Source: CAYVMN01 sp964452575 (lineage in GTDB: Bacteria; Desulfobacterota; DSM-4660; Desulfatiglandales; Desulfatiglandaceae). Taken from it: a stretch of 42,830 nucleotides of DNA. Numbering within the stretch: the stretch's first letter is position 1; each line of letters starts with the position of its first letter. This document shows, one piece after another, positions 31,551 to 40,686 of this stretch. A model generated the notes under the pieces. It searched no databases. It had not been told where the DNA came from and saw nothing but the letters and a program-made list of their open reading frames with translations. A program made the translations under genes and the position numbers. The stretch is from contig CAYVMN010000008.1 in the NCBI GenBank assembly GCA_964452575.1, forward strand, positions 1 through 42,830, written 5' to 3'.

Positions 31551-33065
31551 CTATTTTTTCCACTCCCTGTCCCTCAACTGACGTCTCAGGGCCTTGCCCG
31601 AGGCAAGGCGCGGGATCTCGTTAATGAACTCGACCGCTACAGGCACCTTATAAGGGGCCATCTTCTGCCTGCAGTAATCTCTGATCTCATCAAAGGTGGC
31701 GGTTTCTCCCTCCTTCAGGTGAATAAAGGCCTTGGGGGTCTCGCCCTTTAGATCGTCCGGGATGCCCACAATGACAAGGTCCTTGATCTTGGGATGGCCC
31801 AGCATCATATCTTCTACCTCCGAAGGAAAGACCTTTTCCCCGCCCACATTAATCATATCCTTTTTCCGGTCCACTATGTACGCGTAACCGTCCTCGTCCA
31901 TGTAAGCGATATCTCCGGAGTGGAACCAGCCCTCAGAATCAAAGCTCTCTCGGGTGGCCTCCTGTCTATTAAGGTAGCCGTTTGTAACGCAGGTCCCCTT
32001 GACACAGAGTTCCCCCTGCTCGCCCGGAGGCAACTGATTGCCCTTCTCATCGATCACTTTCATAACCGCGTCGGCCATGCCCTTTCCGCAGGATCCGATC
32101 CTGGTCTCGGTATAGGGTGAGGTAGCGCCCACGCACGAGACCTCTGTCAGCCCCCATGCCTCTGCATAACGCCACCTGAGTTTTTCCTCTACCTGGCGGA
32201 TCAGATTCTCAGGCATCTTGGTTGCGGCCGACAGGCAGAAGACCACGGAGGAGATATCCCTTTTTTCAAGATCCTCCTGCCTGAGAAGCAGGTTGTACAT
32301 GGGAGGGACGCCCTGGAAGACCGTGGGTTTGAGCCTTTCTATATCATCAATTGCCTTATCAGGATGGAAGCGCTCTACAGTGATGACAGTCCCGCCCCTG
32401 GACAGCATACCTAATGTTCCGTTTACCAACCCCCAACAATGAAAAATAGGGGTCGCCACCATTATGGTGTCATCTGGTCTGAAGTGGACCTTGCCGAACT
32501 CGGTTGAATTATGCCAGATGTTGAGATGGGTGGCCATGACTCCCTTGGGCCAGCCCGTGGTGCCGGAGGTGTACATCAAATGGCAGAGGTCGCTGCCTTT
32601 GGTTTGGGGCGCCGGGAACACACCTCGTCCCTTTGACAACATGGTCTTGAAATTCGGATAATCTTTACCTTCCTCTTTTTCCAGGAGAATTATGTCGGTC
32701 AGCGATTCCACCTCAGGGATTAGCGATTCAATAATAGAGAGCCTCTTTGAGTCAACAAGCACGGCCTTTGAACTGCAATCATTAAGGATATATGAAACCT
32801 CTGTTTTCTGGAGCATGGCATTGACGAGATTGAGCGTCACTCCTGCCCTTACGGCCCCCATATAGGCGACGATCAGTTCAGGGATGCTCGGCAGAAAGAC
32901 CGATAGCACATCCCCCCGCTTGAGACCCAATTCCGTCAGGCCCAGCGAGGCGCGATTGATGAGGGCATCCAGGTCAGAGTAAGAAATACGACGTTCACCA
33001 AAGATTATCGCCGTCTTAAGAGGATTTTCTCTTACATGCCTTTGAATTATATTGGATACATTCAT
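31551..33065 (-). CDS. AMP-forming acyl-CoA ligase
   Basis: This 504-residue protein has the adenylate-forming core motifs: LMYTSGTTGWPKGVMATHLN (P-loop, near residue 150), YAEAWGLTEVS near 290, WFHSGDIAYMDEDGYAYIVD near 375 and RKKDMINVGGEKVFPSEVE, with the catalytic lysine in LASGKALRR close to the C-terminus. It would activate a carboxylic acid to its CoA ester with ATP. I chose ATG 33065 (product MNVSNIIQRHV) with AAAGG upstream over an in-frame start at 33128 that adds an unrelated basic leader. The size and motifs fit medium/long-chain or aromatic acid ligases; the substrate is unknown. The neighbouring crotonase gene suggests beta-oxidation-type use. Confidence 0.9.
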   Translation of the reverse strand: MNVSNIIQRHVRENPLKTAIIFGERRISYSDLDALINRASLGLTELGLKRGDVLSVFLPSIPELIVAYMGAVRAGVTLNLVNAMLQKTEVSYILNDCSSKAVLVDSKRLSIIESLIPEVESLTDIILLEKEEGKDYPNFKTMLSKGRGVFPAPQTKGSDLCHLMYTSGTTGWPKGVMATHLNIWHNSTEFGKVHFRPDDTIMVATPIFHCWGLVNGTLGMLSRGGTVITVERFHPDKAIDDIERLKPTVFQGVPPMYNLLLRQEDLEKRDISSVVFCLSAATKMPENLIRQVEEKLRWRYAEAWGLTEVSCVGATSPYTETRIGSCGKGMADAVMKVIDEKGNQLPPGEQGELCVKGTCVTNGYLNRQEATRESFDSEGWFHSGDIAYMDEDGYAYIVDRKKDMINVGGEKVFPSEVEDMMLGHPKIKDLVIVGIPDDLKGETPKAFIHLKEGETATFDEIRDYCRQKMAPYKVPVAVEFINEIPRLASGKALRRQLRDREWKK

Positions 33066-33353
33066 TTGGTGCCTTTTGCACTGGAAACTACATCTCTTTA
33101 AGTAGAATGATCGTTTCATTGAGGTCACCGGAAATATAGAAGAATCTGAGTAATTCTGTCAATCCTTGGAGAAAAATCTGTCATTCACAACTCAATGCTT
33201 GGCATAAATGAGATCCTGTGTTAGTAAAATAAACTTCGTGCATTCCGCTGCCTGAAAGGGCTTAGGGAAACTGCGAAATCTAATGAATCCGAATACGGTT
33301 TTGGCTGGTTGCATGATTGGAGATAACAAATAATTTCTGAGGAAAGTGATTCT

Positions 33354-36023
33354 ATGACAGGATTAAACCACATCCCGCTGGGGGTAGGCTTTTACCCAGA
33401 TTGGTTTTACAGGCATTATGGCATCTCCTTCGGGAAAGAATACTACTTTGATCCAGAAACACGGGTTGAGGCCAGGATGGAGATAGACAGGCGGCTTTAC
33501 GATAGGTTCGGAGATGTGGGGCTGGGTGATCCGGACCCAAAACCCAAGCCCCTGATTACCTTCGGCATGGTCATGCTTCCGGCCATCTTCGGTTGTGAGA
33601 TAGTGTTAAAGGATGACGCGCTCCCATGGGCCATGCCGCTTAACCTCTCTGAAGATGAGGTGATGAACCTGGAGGTCCCGGACCTATTCAACTCCTACCC
33701 AATGACCAATGTGATCAAACAGATCGACTATCTGAAAGACAAATATGGGAAGGTAGTGGGTGATATCAATGTAACCGGTGTTCAGAACCTGGCCCTCAAG
33801 ATCAGGGGAGACCAACTATACTATGATTATTATGAGAACCCAAAACTATGCCACCATATCCTCAAGATATGTACAGAGTGCATCATTCAACTCTTCCAGT
33901 TCATTTACAGGATAACCGGAAGCGGTGCAATTGATGTCACCCCCATGTGCGATCCCCGGTTCTTTGTCATTCCCAATTGTACCGTAGAGCAGATCTCATT
34001 AAAGACCTATGAGGAATTCATCCTGGATTACGACAATCAGGTGGCTGACGCATGTCACCCTCTTGGGATACATCACTGCGGATCTGTAAACGAGGTCTTG
34101 GACGGGTATTCAAAGGTTCGCCATCTAACGTTCATTGAAATGGGGTTCGGTTCAGACGTAAAGAGGACCAGGGAGGTCTTCGGCCCAAGGGTGGCGGTCA
34201 ACGCGAGGATAAGCCCGGTCTTGATGAAAAACGGGACAACCCAGGACGTGGAGGGCAAGGTTCGCAGTCTGATCGATCAGGGAGCCCCTCTGAGAAATTT
34301 TTCGATCGATACAGTTGGACTGACTTACGGCACGCCAGATGAAAATGTAAAGGCAGCCCTTAGAACCGCCAGGGAGTATGGAAAGATAGATCGAGATGCG
34401 CCTTCTGCCCAGGGCAGACGGCACCTTTTTGATTTCCGGGCAGCTGGAAGAACTGTGGAAACCACCGTGAGCAGCGCAACAAAGACCGTTGTCATTGGAC
34501 CTGATCGGCCGCTGGTCATCATCGGGGAGCGGATTAACCCCACGGGTCGGAGAAAACTGGCCGTGGCCCTTGAGAAGGGAGATCTCAAACTGGTTCAGAG
34601 TGAGGCCCTTAAGCAGGTGGAAGAAGGGGCACACATATTGGATGTGAATGTGGGTATATCGGGAATAGACGAACCCCGGATGTTGAGAGATGCCATACTT
34701 GCGATACGTGAGGTCACAGACGCCCCCCTTTGTATTGATTCGGCCCTCCCTGCGGCCCTTCAGTCCGGTCTGGAGGCCTGTGATGGAAAGGCCCTCGTCA
34801 ACTCGGTAAATGGTGAGAGAGAAAAGCTAAGCAAGGTGCTGCCCTTGGTCAAGTCCTATGGCGCTGCGGTAATAGGACTCACTATGGATGATGATGGCAT
34901 CCCCGGAGAGGCGACCAAACGCCTGGAGATAGCCCGGCGGATCGTTGAGAGGGCGGAACAGGAAGGAATCCCCCGGGAAGACGTAATCATTGACCCCCTG
35001 GCCATGGCCATCAGCGCGGATGAGAGGGCAGGCAAAGAAACCTTGAGGGCACTTCAATTAATCCGTGATGAACTAGGCGTGAACCAGACCCTTGGGCTTT
35101 CCAATATCTCATTTGGCCTTCCTGAACGCCCTTCCATTAATTCCGTTTTCCTGGCAATGGCCGTCCTCAGTGGGCTGACCTGTCCCATTGCTGATCCAAC
35201 GCTGTGGGAGATTCGAAGGGCTATCTTCATCGCTGACCTATTGTTGGGCAAGGATGAGTTCTGCATGAACTACCTGGCTGCCTCTGGAAAGAGATTTGGA
35301 AAGACCGAATCGATTATCAAGCAAAGAGACGAAAAGGAGGAGAAGTCAGGTCTTGAGGCCATTAGAGACGCCATCATTGCCGGCAGGGGCAAGGTTGCAA
35401 CCGACCTGACCAAAAAGGCCCTCGACGAAGGTGTTGATCCTCACTATCTAGTTAACAATTACCTCGTTGAGGCCCTGAATGTAGTGGGGGATCGGTTTGA
35501 GAGGAAAAAGATTTTTGTCCCTGAGATGATGATGGCCGCCAAGACGATGCAGGCCTGCCTTGACCTAGTCAGCCCGTTTCTGAAAAAGGAGGTGCACACC
35601 GCCTTGGGCACGGTCGTCTTAGGTACCGTTTTCGGCGATTTACATGATATCGGAAAGAACCTCACCAAACTACTTCTCGAGAGTTCGGGGTTCAGGGTAG
35701 TAGACCTTGGGGAAAATGTGCCCCCTGAAAAATTCGTTGAGGGTGCAAGAGGACATAACGCGGATATAGTAGGACTCTCATCCCTTTTGACGACCGGAGA
35801 CCCTCATGTGGAAGAGACGGTTCGGGAAATCAAAAATAGCGATCTCTCAGGCAAGGTCAAGGTCATTTGCGGTGGGGCTGCCTTGACCCCCAGGTTTGTC
35901 CTTGAGGTGTGCAAGGCCGATGCCCACGCCAAAGATGCTGCGGCCGGAGTAAAAAAGATCAAGAATATGCTGGGTATCGGCACCCAACCGCCACCTTTGC
36001 CTTCTTGGAACAGGGAGTTGTGA
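33354..36023 (+). CDS. Three-domain corrinoid methyltransferase: UroD-like, pterin-binding and B12-binding
   Basis: This 889-residue protein is a fusion. Residues 1-345 are a uroporphyrinogen-decarboxylase-fold methyltransferase of the MtaA type: HHCGSVNEVLDGY with H240 and C242 as the HxC zinc pair; the third cysteine expected near GTPDENVKAAL is not seen. Residues about 383-640 are a pterin-binding (MetH/dihydropteroate-synthase-like) domain: PLVIIGERINPTGRRKLA, EEGAHILDVNVG and PLCIDSALP. Residues about 668-740 are a B12 helical cap and 750-880 the B12-binding Rossmann domain with GDLHDIGKNL (D762, H764 as cobalt ligand) and DIVGLSSLLTT. A methyl group could move from an unknown donor to Co and on to a tetrahydropterin within one chain. 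The activator gene follows three bases later. The methyl donor is not identifiable. Confidence 0.85.
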   Translation: MTGLNHIPLGVGFYPDWFYRHYGISFGKEYYFDPETRVEARMEIDRRLYDRFGDVGLGDPDPKPKPLITFGMVMLPAIFGCEIVLKDDALPWAMPLNLSEDEVMNLEVPDLFNSYPMTNVIKQIDYLKDKYGKVVGDINVTGVQNLALKIRGDQLYYDYYENPKLCHHILKICTECIIQLFQFIYRITGSGAIDVTPMCDPRFFVIPNCTVEQISLKTYEEFILDYDNQVADACHPLGIHHCGSVNEVLDGYSKVRHLTFIEMGFGSDVKRTREVFGPRVAVNARISPVLMKNGTTQDVEGKVRSLIDQGAPLRNFSIDTVGLTYGTPDENVKAALRTAREYGKIDRDAPSAQGRRHLFDFRAAGRTVETTVSSATKTVVIGPDRPLVIIGERINPTGRRKLAVALEKGDLKLVQSEALKQVEEGAHILDVNVGISGIDEPRMLRDAILAIREVTDAPLCIDSALPAALQSGLEACDGKALVNSVNGEREKLSKVLPLVKSYGAAVIGLTMDDDGIPGEATKRLEIARRIVERAEQEGIPREDVIIDPLAMAISADERAGKETLRALQLIRDELGVNQTLGLSNISFGLPERPSINSVFLAMAVLSGLTCPIADPTLWEIRRAIFIADLLLGKDEFCMNYLAASGKRFGKTESIIKQRDEKEEKSGLEAIRDAIIAGRGKVATDLTKKALDEGVDPHYLVNNYLVEALNVVGDRFERKKIFVPEMMMAAKTMQACLDLVSPFLKKEVHTALGTVVLGTVFGDLHDIGKNLTKLLLESSGFRVVDLGENVPPEKFVEGARGHNADIVGLSSLLTTGDPHVEETVREIKNSDLSGKVKVICGGAALTPRFVLEVCKADAHAKDAAAGVKKIKNMLGIGTQPPPLPSWNREL

Positions 36024-36026
36024 GGG

Positions 36027-37880
36027 GTGAGCGACGTCCTTTTTTTGCCGTGGGAGAGGCGTGGAGAGGCCGATGGGCATCGGAGTGTCCTGCAACTGGC
36101 CCAGGCACTCGCTCTTCCTCTTCAGTCCAGTTGCGGTGGCAAGGGCAGATGCGGCAAGTGCAAGGTCATTGTAATAGAGGCTGAGAAACCGTTGCCTCTC
36201 CTGAGCGAGCGAGAAAGGGAAATTCTGGGCCCGCTCATCCACAAAGGCTATCGTTTGGCCTGCGAGACCGTCCCTATAGGGGGAGCTAAGCTGAGGGTCC
36301 CTGAAGAAAGCCAGGTCAACTACAAAATCATCCTGGCTACAGATACCCCGCACCCATATACCTCCCGCCTTCGTCCCAATGTGGGCAACTACTATGTAGA
36401 GGTCCCGCCACCGGTCATCGACTCCGTCATGGCAGATCGAGAAAGGCTACTCCTGGCACTCCAGGAGGCGTATGGGTTGACCGGGCTTACGGTTGATACC
36501 TTTGCCCTCAAGAAGGTTCCTCGCCTTCTCCGTTCCTCGAAAGAAGGAATAATTGCGACCATCTGGAATAAAAAGGAGGTGGTTGACCTCAGTGCAAGGC
36601 ATGAGGGAAGCTTGCTGGGTATGGCCTTCGATATCGGTACCACTACGGTAGTCGGATATCTCATCGACCTCCAAAACGGTAAGACCCTCTCGGTTAGATC
36701 GGCCCTCAATCCTCAAATTGCCTTTGGGGCTGACGTCATCAGCAGGATATCATTTTGCCAGGAGAAGGATGACCACTTAGAAGAGCTGCGCCTCAGGATC
36801 TTAGAATGCCTTAATGGACTGATTTCGGAGGCAGCCATGGAGGCAGGGATCGATTCTAAGCTGATCTCAGAGGGAACCGTGGTCGGGAACACCGTGATGC
36901 ACCATATATTGTTGGGTCTGGATCCGCGGTATCTGGCAATGGCTCCCTATCCGCCGGTCTTACAGCCCGGCCAGGACTTCAAGGCCCGAGATCTTGGCCT
37001 CAGGATCAATAGCTCAGCCTATGTTCACCTATTGCCGCTCAAGGCCGGATTTGTGGGGAGCGATACGATTGCCTGCATCCTTGCCACAGGCCTTTACAGG
37101 AGTAAGGTTCCGTCGCTTCTCATTGACCTGGGTACAAACGGCGAAATCGTTCTCGGGTGCAAAGACCGGCTGATTGTCTGTTCCGCTGCGGCCGGCCCTG
37201 CCTTCGAGGGTGGCCACATCCGCTGCGGCATGCGGGCTGCCGATGGGGCGATCGAGCGGATCAAGATCCATCCGGGGAGAGGAGGGGTCGATCTCAAAAC
37301 GATTGGCGCCCAACGCCCCTTGGGGCTATGCGGGTCAGGCATCATTTCGGCGACAGCGGAGATGGTAAGAAACGGGATTATATTAGAAAGAGGGAATTTT
37401 AACGAAGAAATTGTATCCCCCCGGCTTCGTCAAGGGGAAGATGGCTGGGAATTTGTCCTTGTATGGGCATCCGAGAACGGCAATGACCATGATATCGTGG
37501 TCACACAGAAAGACGTGGCAGAATTTCAGTTGGCCAAGTCGGCCATCTACGCCGGCGCAACCTTATTGACGGAACTTTTTGGCGGTGAGCAGATCCGCCG
37601 GATTCTCCTGGCAGGGGCATTTGGGAATTATGTGGATCCCCTCGACGCCCGCTCAGTAGATCTCCTGCCAAACTGCAACAGGGCTGAGGTCATTAGCGTA
37701 GGGAACGCGGCCGGATATGGCGCCTGCCTGGCGCTAGTTGACCGAAACAGACGAAGAGAAGGGAAGAGACTCGCTGTAAAGTTGCAATACCAGGAGCTTG
37801 CAGCGACCGAGCGGTTTCAGGATTTTTTCATAGAGGGGATGCGCTTTAGGTCGGCCCACGATCATGAAGATAATTTGTGA
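36027..37880 (+). CDS. RACo-type reductive activator of corrinoid protein (DUF4445 family)
   Basis: This 617-residue protein has an N-terminal 2Fe-2S ferredoxin domain (SSCGGKGRCGKCKV near residue 34, fourth cysteine in RLACETVP near residue 78), a linker, and an ASKHA-type ATPase domain with DIGTTTVVGYLIDL near residue 203, VVGNTVMHHILLG near residue 288, IDLGTNGEIVLG near residue 367 and LAGAFGNYVDP near residue 528. RACo proteins use ATP to drive electrons onto inactive cob(II)alamin of corrinoid methyltransferases. It starts with GTG three bases after the methyltransferase stop, so the two are one operon. This strongly supports a catalytic Co(I) cycle for the fusion protein upstream. Confidence 0.9.
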   Translation: MSDVLFLPWERRGEADGHRSVLQLAQALALPLQSSCGGKGRCGKCKVIVIEAEKPLPLLSEREREILGPLIHKGYRLACETVPIGGAKLRVPEESQVNYKIILATDTPHPYTSRLRPNVGNYYVEVPPPVIDSVMADRERLLLALQEAYGLTGLTVDTFALKKVPRLLRSSKEGIIATIWNKKEVVDLSARHEGSLLGMAFDIGTTTVVGYLIDLQNGKTLSVRSALNPQIAFGADVISRISFCQEKDDHLEELRLRILECLNGLISEAAMEAGIDSKLISEGTVVGNTVMHHILLGLDPRYLAMAPYPPVLQPGQDFKARDLGLRINSSAYVHLLPLKAGFVGSDTIACILATGLYRSKVPSLLIDLGTNGEIVLGCKDRLIVCSAAAGPAFEGGHIRCGMRAADGAIERIKIHPGRGGVDLKTIGAQRPLGLCGSGIISATAEMVRNGIILERGNFNEEIVSPRLRQGEDGWEFVLVWASENGNDHDIVVTQKDVAEFQLAKSAIYAGATLLTELFGGEQIRRILLAGAFGNYVDPLDARSVDLLPNCNRAEVISVGNAAGYGACLALVDRNRRREGKRLAVKLQYQELAATERFQDFFIEGMRFRSAHDHEDNL

Positions 37881-37910
37881 TAGGCCGATCCGGCGGTGGA
37901 ACGGGCCTTC

Positions 37911-38570
37911 CTACTCCCCCAATTCCTGACTTAAGGCGGCATTGTTGGTATAGCCTTCAACTACTTTTTGGGGATCTATCTGAAGGAGCTCTGCGTAAGA
38001 CTTCAAGAAACTTCTCAGATAGACCATGGGAGGAAGGTTTTCAAACTGATCCTCTTCGATCGCTCTCAAGAAAGACTTGCGGATCCTGGCGACTTCAAAG
38101 ACCTCTTCCAGGCTTATCCCGATTGATTCTCTTAGCCTTTTCAGATCACCTCCCGAAATCAATTCCTTTGAGAGGATGTCATTGGATATGGCTATTACGT
38201 CTTTGTCTTCAGCCCTTCTCTTCACTCTCTCAACCAGGGCCTTATTGTCTCCGCAACTATCCGTTGGAAAAAGGGGGATCGGCTCTTTCTGTGTCTTCTT
38301 AAACAGGACAGAGCCGTCAACAACTCCTTCCTTGACAAGAACCCTATCGTATGCCCTTCTTTTATCTTCGTCTATCAACGTAAGAAATGCCTCCTCTATC
38401 CTTTTCAGGATCTCGACCCTTTCATCTTCCGAAAAGAAAGAGTACGAAATAATAGAGTCTTCTTCATAGATTGAAAGTTCATTCTTATATGCCTGTCTGA
38501 TCTCAAAATAGGAGGCATTCATAGGGATTTCCAGAATTTCGTAGTAATTCAATTCCTCAAATTTTTTCAT
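37911..38570 (-). CDS. J-domain-like and RodZ-type HTH protein
   Basis: This 219-residue protein begins with a J-domain-like segment (about 1-75: FEELNYYEILEIPMNASYFE, EIRQAYKNEL, DEDKRRAYDRVL), but the HPD tripeptide required to stimulate DnaK is absent. The C-terminal half (about 140-210) is a Cro/RodZ-like helix-turn-helix: GDLKRLRESIGISLEEVFEV and PMVYLRSFLKSYAELLQID. No membrane helix is visible, unlike RodZ. ATG 38570 overlaps the end of the MinD-like gene by 14 bases, with AAGG upstream; an earlier in-frame start at 38606 would overlap further. It probably works with that ATPase, perhaps in cell polarity or positioning, but this is inference. Confidence 0.72.
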   Translation of the reverse strand: MKKFEELNYYEILEIPMNASYFEIRQAYKNELSIYEEDSIISYSFFSEDERVEILKRIEEAFLTLIDEDKRRAYDRVLVKEGVVDGSVLFKKTQKEPIPLFPTDSCGDNKALVERVKRRAEDKDVIAISNDILSKELISGGDLKRLRESIGISLEEVFEVARIRKSFLRAIEEDQFENLPPMVYLRSFLKSYAELLQIDPQKVVEGYTNNAALSQELGE

Positions 38571-39495
38571 GATAGCCTTGGTAGGTCTCAGACCCGTGTT
38601 GGGCATTCCCGGTTAGTTTGTCGGCGATATCCTTCAGGTCCTGTGCCGTAGGGGTATACGGGTACTTGGTAACGTAGGGCCTGTTGGACAAGACTGAATC
38701 GTGGACCCTTTCATCATAGCTGACATTTCCCAGGAATTGAAATTCCGAATGGAAATGCCTGTTGCAGACCGTTTCAATCTTTTCTCCGAGGCTTTCATCA
38801 ATCCCCTTCTGAAACTGGTTCAAAATGAGCTTGAATCTGAATTCGCTCAATTTCTCCAGCAAGAGCTGGCCTTTGGCGGGGTCTTTTTCGGTCAGGGCCT
38901 CTAGGACATCAGACGATTTGACGGCAGCACCTGTATTCCCCAGGTTTGCGATGATTCCCCTTGCGATTTCAAGGAAAACGCCCTGCTTCAGGATCTGCTT
39001 CAGCTTTCTCAGATAGGCGGCCCTTATAAAGCGTGCCGTGTTTTCGATCGACATTGGTTCAGGGGTGAATACAAACAGGCCTTCGTTTGAGATCAGAAAA
39101 AAATCGAGTGTGTTGAATGCGGTCCCAGCTCCCAGATCCAACAAAATGTAGTCATAGGGGAGTCTCTTAATGGCCCTGATTATTTTGAGCTTCTGTGCAT
39201 GAAACAGGTTGGCAATCTCAAGGGAGCAGTTTACTGAGGTCACAAGAGAGAGATTGGGGACCACAGTGGGTACAACTACTTGATCAAGTCCTTTGCAGGT
39301 CTTGTTTAAAAATTCATCCAACCCGATTTTTGGATTTCGTATACCAAAACAGGTGTGTAGATTTGCTCCACCCAGGTCCAAGTCGACCAGGACCACTTTT
39401 TTCCCGTTTTTTGCCAAGAGCGTGCCAAGATTGGCCGCTATGACCGTCTTTCCCGTGCCCCCTTTTCCACCACCTAATGGGAATATGCGTGACAC
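38557..39495 (-). CDS. MinD/FlhG-like deviant-Walker ATPase
   Basis: The deviant Walker A LGGGKGGTGKTVIAANLG lies right at the N-terminus when translation starts at GTG 39495 (product SRIFPLGGGKGG), which has GGGAGTGGGAA upstream. An in-frame TTG at 39609 would add 38 basic residues that cross a perfect hairpin and fit no family pattern. Further motifs are VVLVDLDLGGANLHTCFG, DYILLDLGAGT and LFVFTPEPMSIENT. The 312-residue protein is in the MinD/FlhG/ParA group that positions cell structures or DNA through ATP-driven dimerisation. A membrane-targeting C-terminal helix is not obvious. It is coupled to the J/HTH gene downstream. Confidence 0.85.
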   Translation of the reverse strand: MSRIFPLGGGKGGTGKTVIAANLGTLLAKNGKKVVLVDLDLGGANLHTCFGIRNPKIGLDEFLNKTCKGLDQVVVPTVVPNLSLVTSVNCSLEIANLFHAQKLKIIRAIKRLPYDYILLDLGAGTAFNTLDFFLISNEGLFVFTPEPMSIENTARFIRAAYLRKLKQILKQGVFLEIARGIIANLGNTGAAVKSSDVLEALTEKDPAKGQLLLEKLSEFRFKLILNQFQKGIDESLGEKIETVCNRHFHSEFQFLGNVSYDERVHDSVLSNRPYVTKYPYTPTAQDLKDIADKLTGNAQHGSETYQGYHEKI

Positions 39496-39517
39496 CTTCC
39501 CACTCCCTGGGATTAGG

Positions 39518-39536
39518 CCCCGGGATACACCCGGGG
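39518..39536 (-). promoter_or_regulatory. Perfect 7-bp GC hairpin just upstream of the MinD-like start
   Basis: CCCCGGG (39518-39524) and CCCGGGG (39530-39536) are perfect inverted copies around ATACA. They lie about 22 bases upstream of the chosen GTG and so within the 5' leader. This could slow translation or bind a regulator; alternatively it is coding if the longer reading frame is used. Confidence 0.4.
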
Positions 39537-39704
39537 TTATGATTCCGATTCCTCGGGCAAGGCGCCGCCTTCGCCTGACGGCTTTAAGAGATAGTTTTAC
39601 CCAAATCAAATTATAATTAAACGTATTTCTTTAAATGTCAAGGGATATGTATTTAAAAAAAGGACAAAATCAGGATTGGGGATTTCGGGTGCCACAAATT
39701 TACG

Positions 39705-40604
39705 TTATTTTTTGATTTGGTTCTTTCGGTACTGCCAATAGGCCTCTCTTAGTGCAATGTAGGGGTCGAGAGCCGCCTTTTTGAAGGACTCGTATTCACC
39801 GAGGCTAAGGGAGGTGTTGTTTACCCAGTCGTAGGACCTGACCGAGAGGTTAGCGGCCCAGCTCTCCCCAAAGATATCCAAGGGATTGACAAATTGGTCT
39901 CCCACCCATCCTACGGTATCCCTGAGGGTTGATGGCCCCAAAACGGGTAAGTTGATATAAAAACCAGGGCCAATCCCGTAAAAGGCAAGGGTTTGACCAA
40001 AGTCCTCCTCTTGTTTGTCCCAGTCGAGGGCCTGTTTCGCCACGTCCTGGAAGCCCAAGAAACCGGCGGTTGAATTAATAACAAACCGTGCTAATTCCTT
40101 TCCCAATCCCTCGAACTTGCCCTGCAAAAGACAATTGGCCGCACGAATGGGCATATAGAGGTTGGAGAAAAAATTACGGATGCAGATCCTTGCAACCTCA
40201 GGGAATACCATTTCGTACACCGTGCCAACGGGCTTGAGTACCCAGAAGTACAGCTTGTCATTGAACTGAAAAAAGGCACGGTTCAGTGGTTCGAGGGGAT
40301 CGGGAATCGGTTCTTCCTCCTCGAAAGGCACTGCACCGTCTCCTGAATCACGTTCCGGCTCTTTACTCTCCTGTGGCTGAGAAGGCCTTGAGGCCACACT
40401 TGATGTCCCTGAAGATGTCTCGGGCCGGCCTTCTTCACCATTGATTACTACCCCTAGATTATTGACCTCCAGTGCCCGAGCCGGGTCATGCTCTGCCTCC
40501 TTGAAAGGAACAGATGGTGCTGCCCCTTCCCATGAGTAGCAGGGAAAGGAGGCAATAGCCAAGCAGCTGATAGAAATAATCAAGATCCGACGGAGAGTTT
40601 CCAC
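39705..40604 (-). CDS. mlaA: MlaA/VacJ-family outer-membrane lipid-asymmetry protein
   Basis: This 299-residue protein has an N-terminal signal sequence (residues 6-24), a low-complexity Ser/Pro/Glu linker (about 50-95) and a MlaA core (about 100-285): DPLEPLNRAFFQFNDKLYFW, KPVGTVYEMVFPEVARICIR, FVINSTAGFLGFQDVA and FGIGPG-like FYGIGPGFYINLPVLGPSTL. MlaA takes misplaced phospholipid from the outer leaflet and hands it to MlaC. I do not see a clear lipobox, which many MlaA proteins have. The start is GTG with a G-rich ribosome site. It is the last gene of the mla cluster, 82 bases after mlaC. Confidence 0.9.
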   Translation of the reverse strand: METLRRILIISISCLAIASFPCYSWEGAAPSVPFKEAEHDPARALEVNNLGVVINGEEGRPETSSGTSSVASRPSQPQESKEPERDSGDGAVPFEEEEPIPDPLEPLNRAFFQFNDKLYFWVLKPVGTVYEMVFPEVARICIRNFFSNLYMPIRAANCLLQGKFEGLGKELARFVINSTAGFLGFQDVAKQALDWDKQEEDFGQTLAFYGIGPGFYINLPVLGPSTLRDTVGWVGDQFVNPLDIFGESWAANLSVRSYDWVNNTSLSLGEYESFKKAALDPYIALREAYWQYRKNQIKK

Positions 40605-40686
40605 GTCCCCCTAGTTCCTTTATTTATAGTCTTTGTACGTTTATACATTTTTCTTTTCAGCTACCAGTCCCCGCTCAGCCTTGGGC

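Noticed and set aside
33305..33325. TGGC followed by TTGCAT upstream of the methyltransferase gene, resembling a sigma-54 promoter.
   Set aside because: The distance between the GG and GC elements is several bases too short for a sigma-54 promoter.
33129..33353. The divergent 225-base gap before the corrinoid methyltransferase, considered as a cobalamin riboswitch.
   Set aside because: I could not find the conserved B12-box sequence or the expected nested stems; only weak promoter-like boxes are visible.
39496..39609. A 38-residue basic N-terminal extension of the MinD-like ATPase.
   Set aside because: It crosses a perfect GC hairpin, and the family normally begins a few residues before the Walker A motif; a GTG with a good ribosome site fits better.
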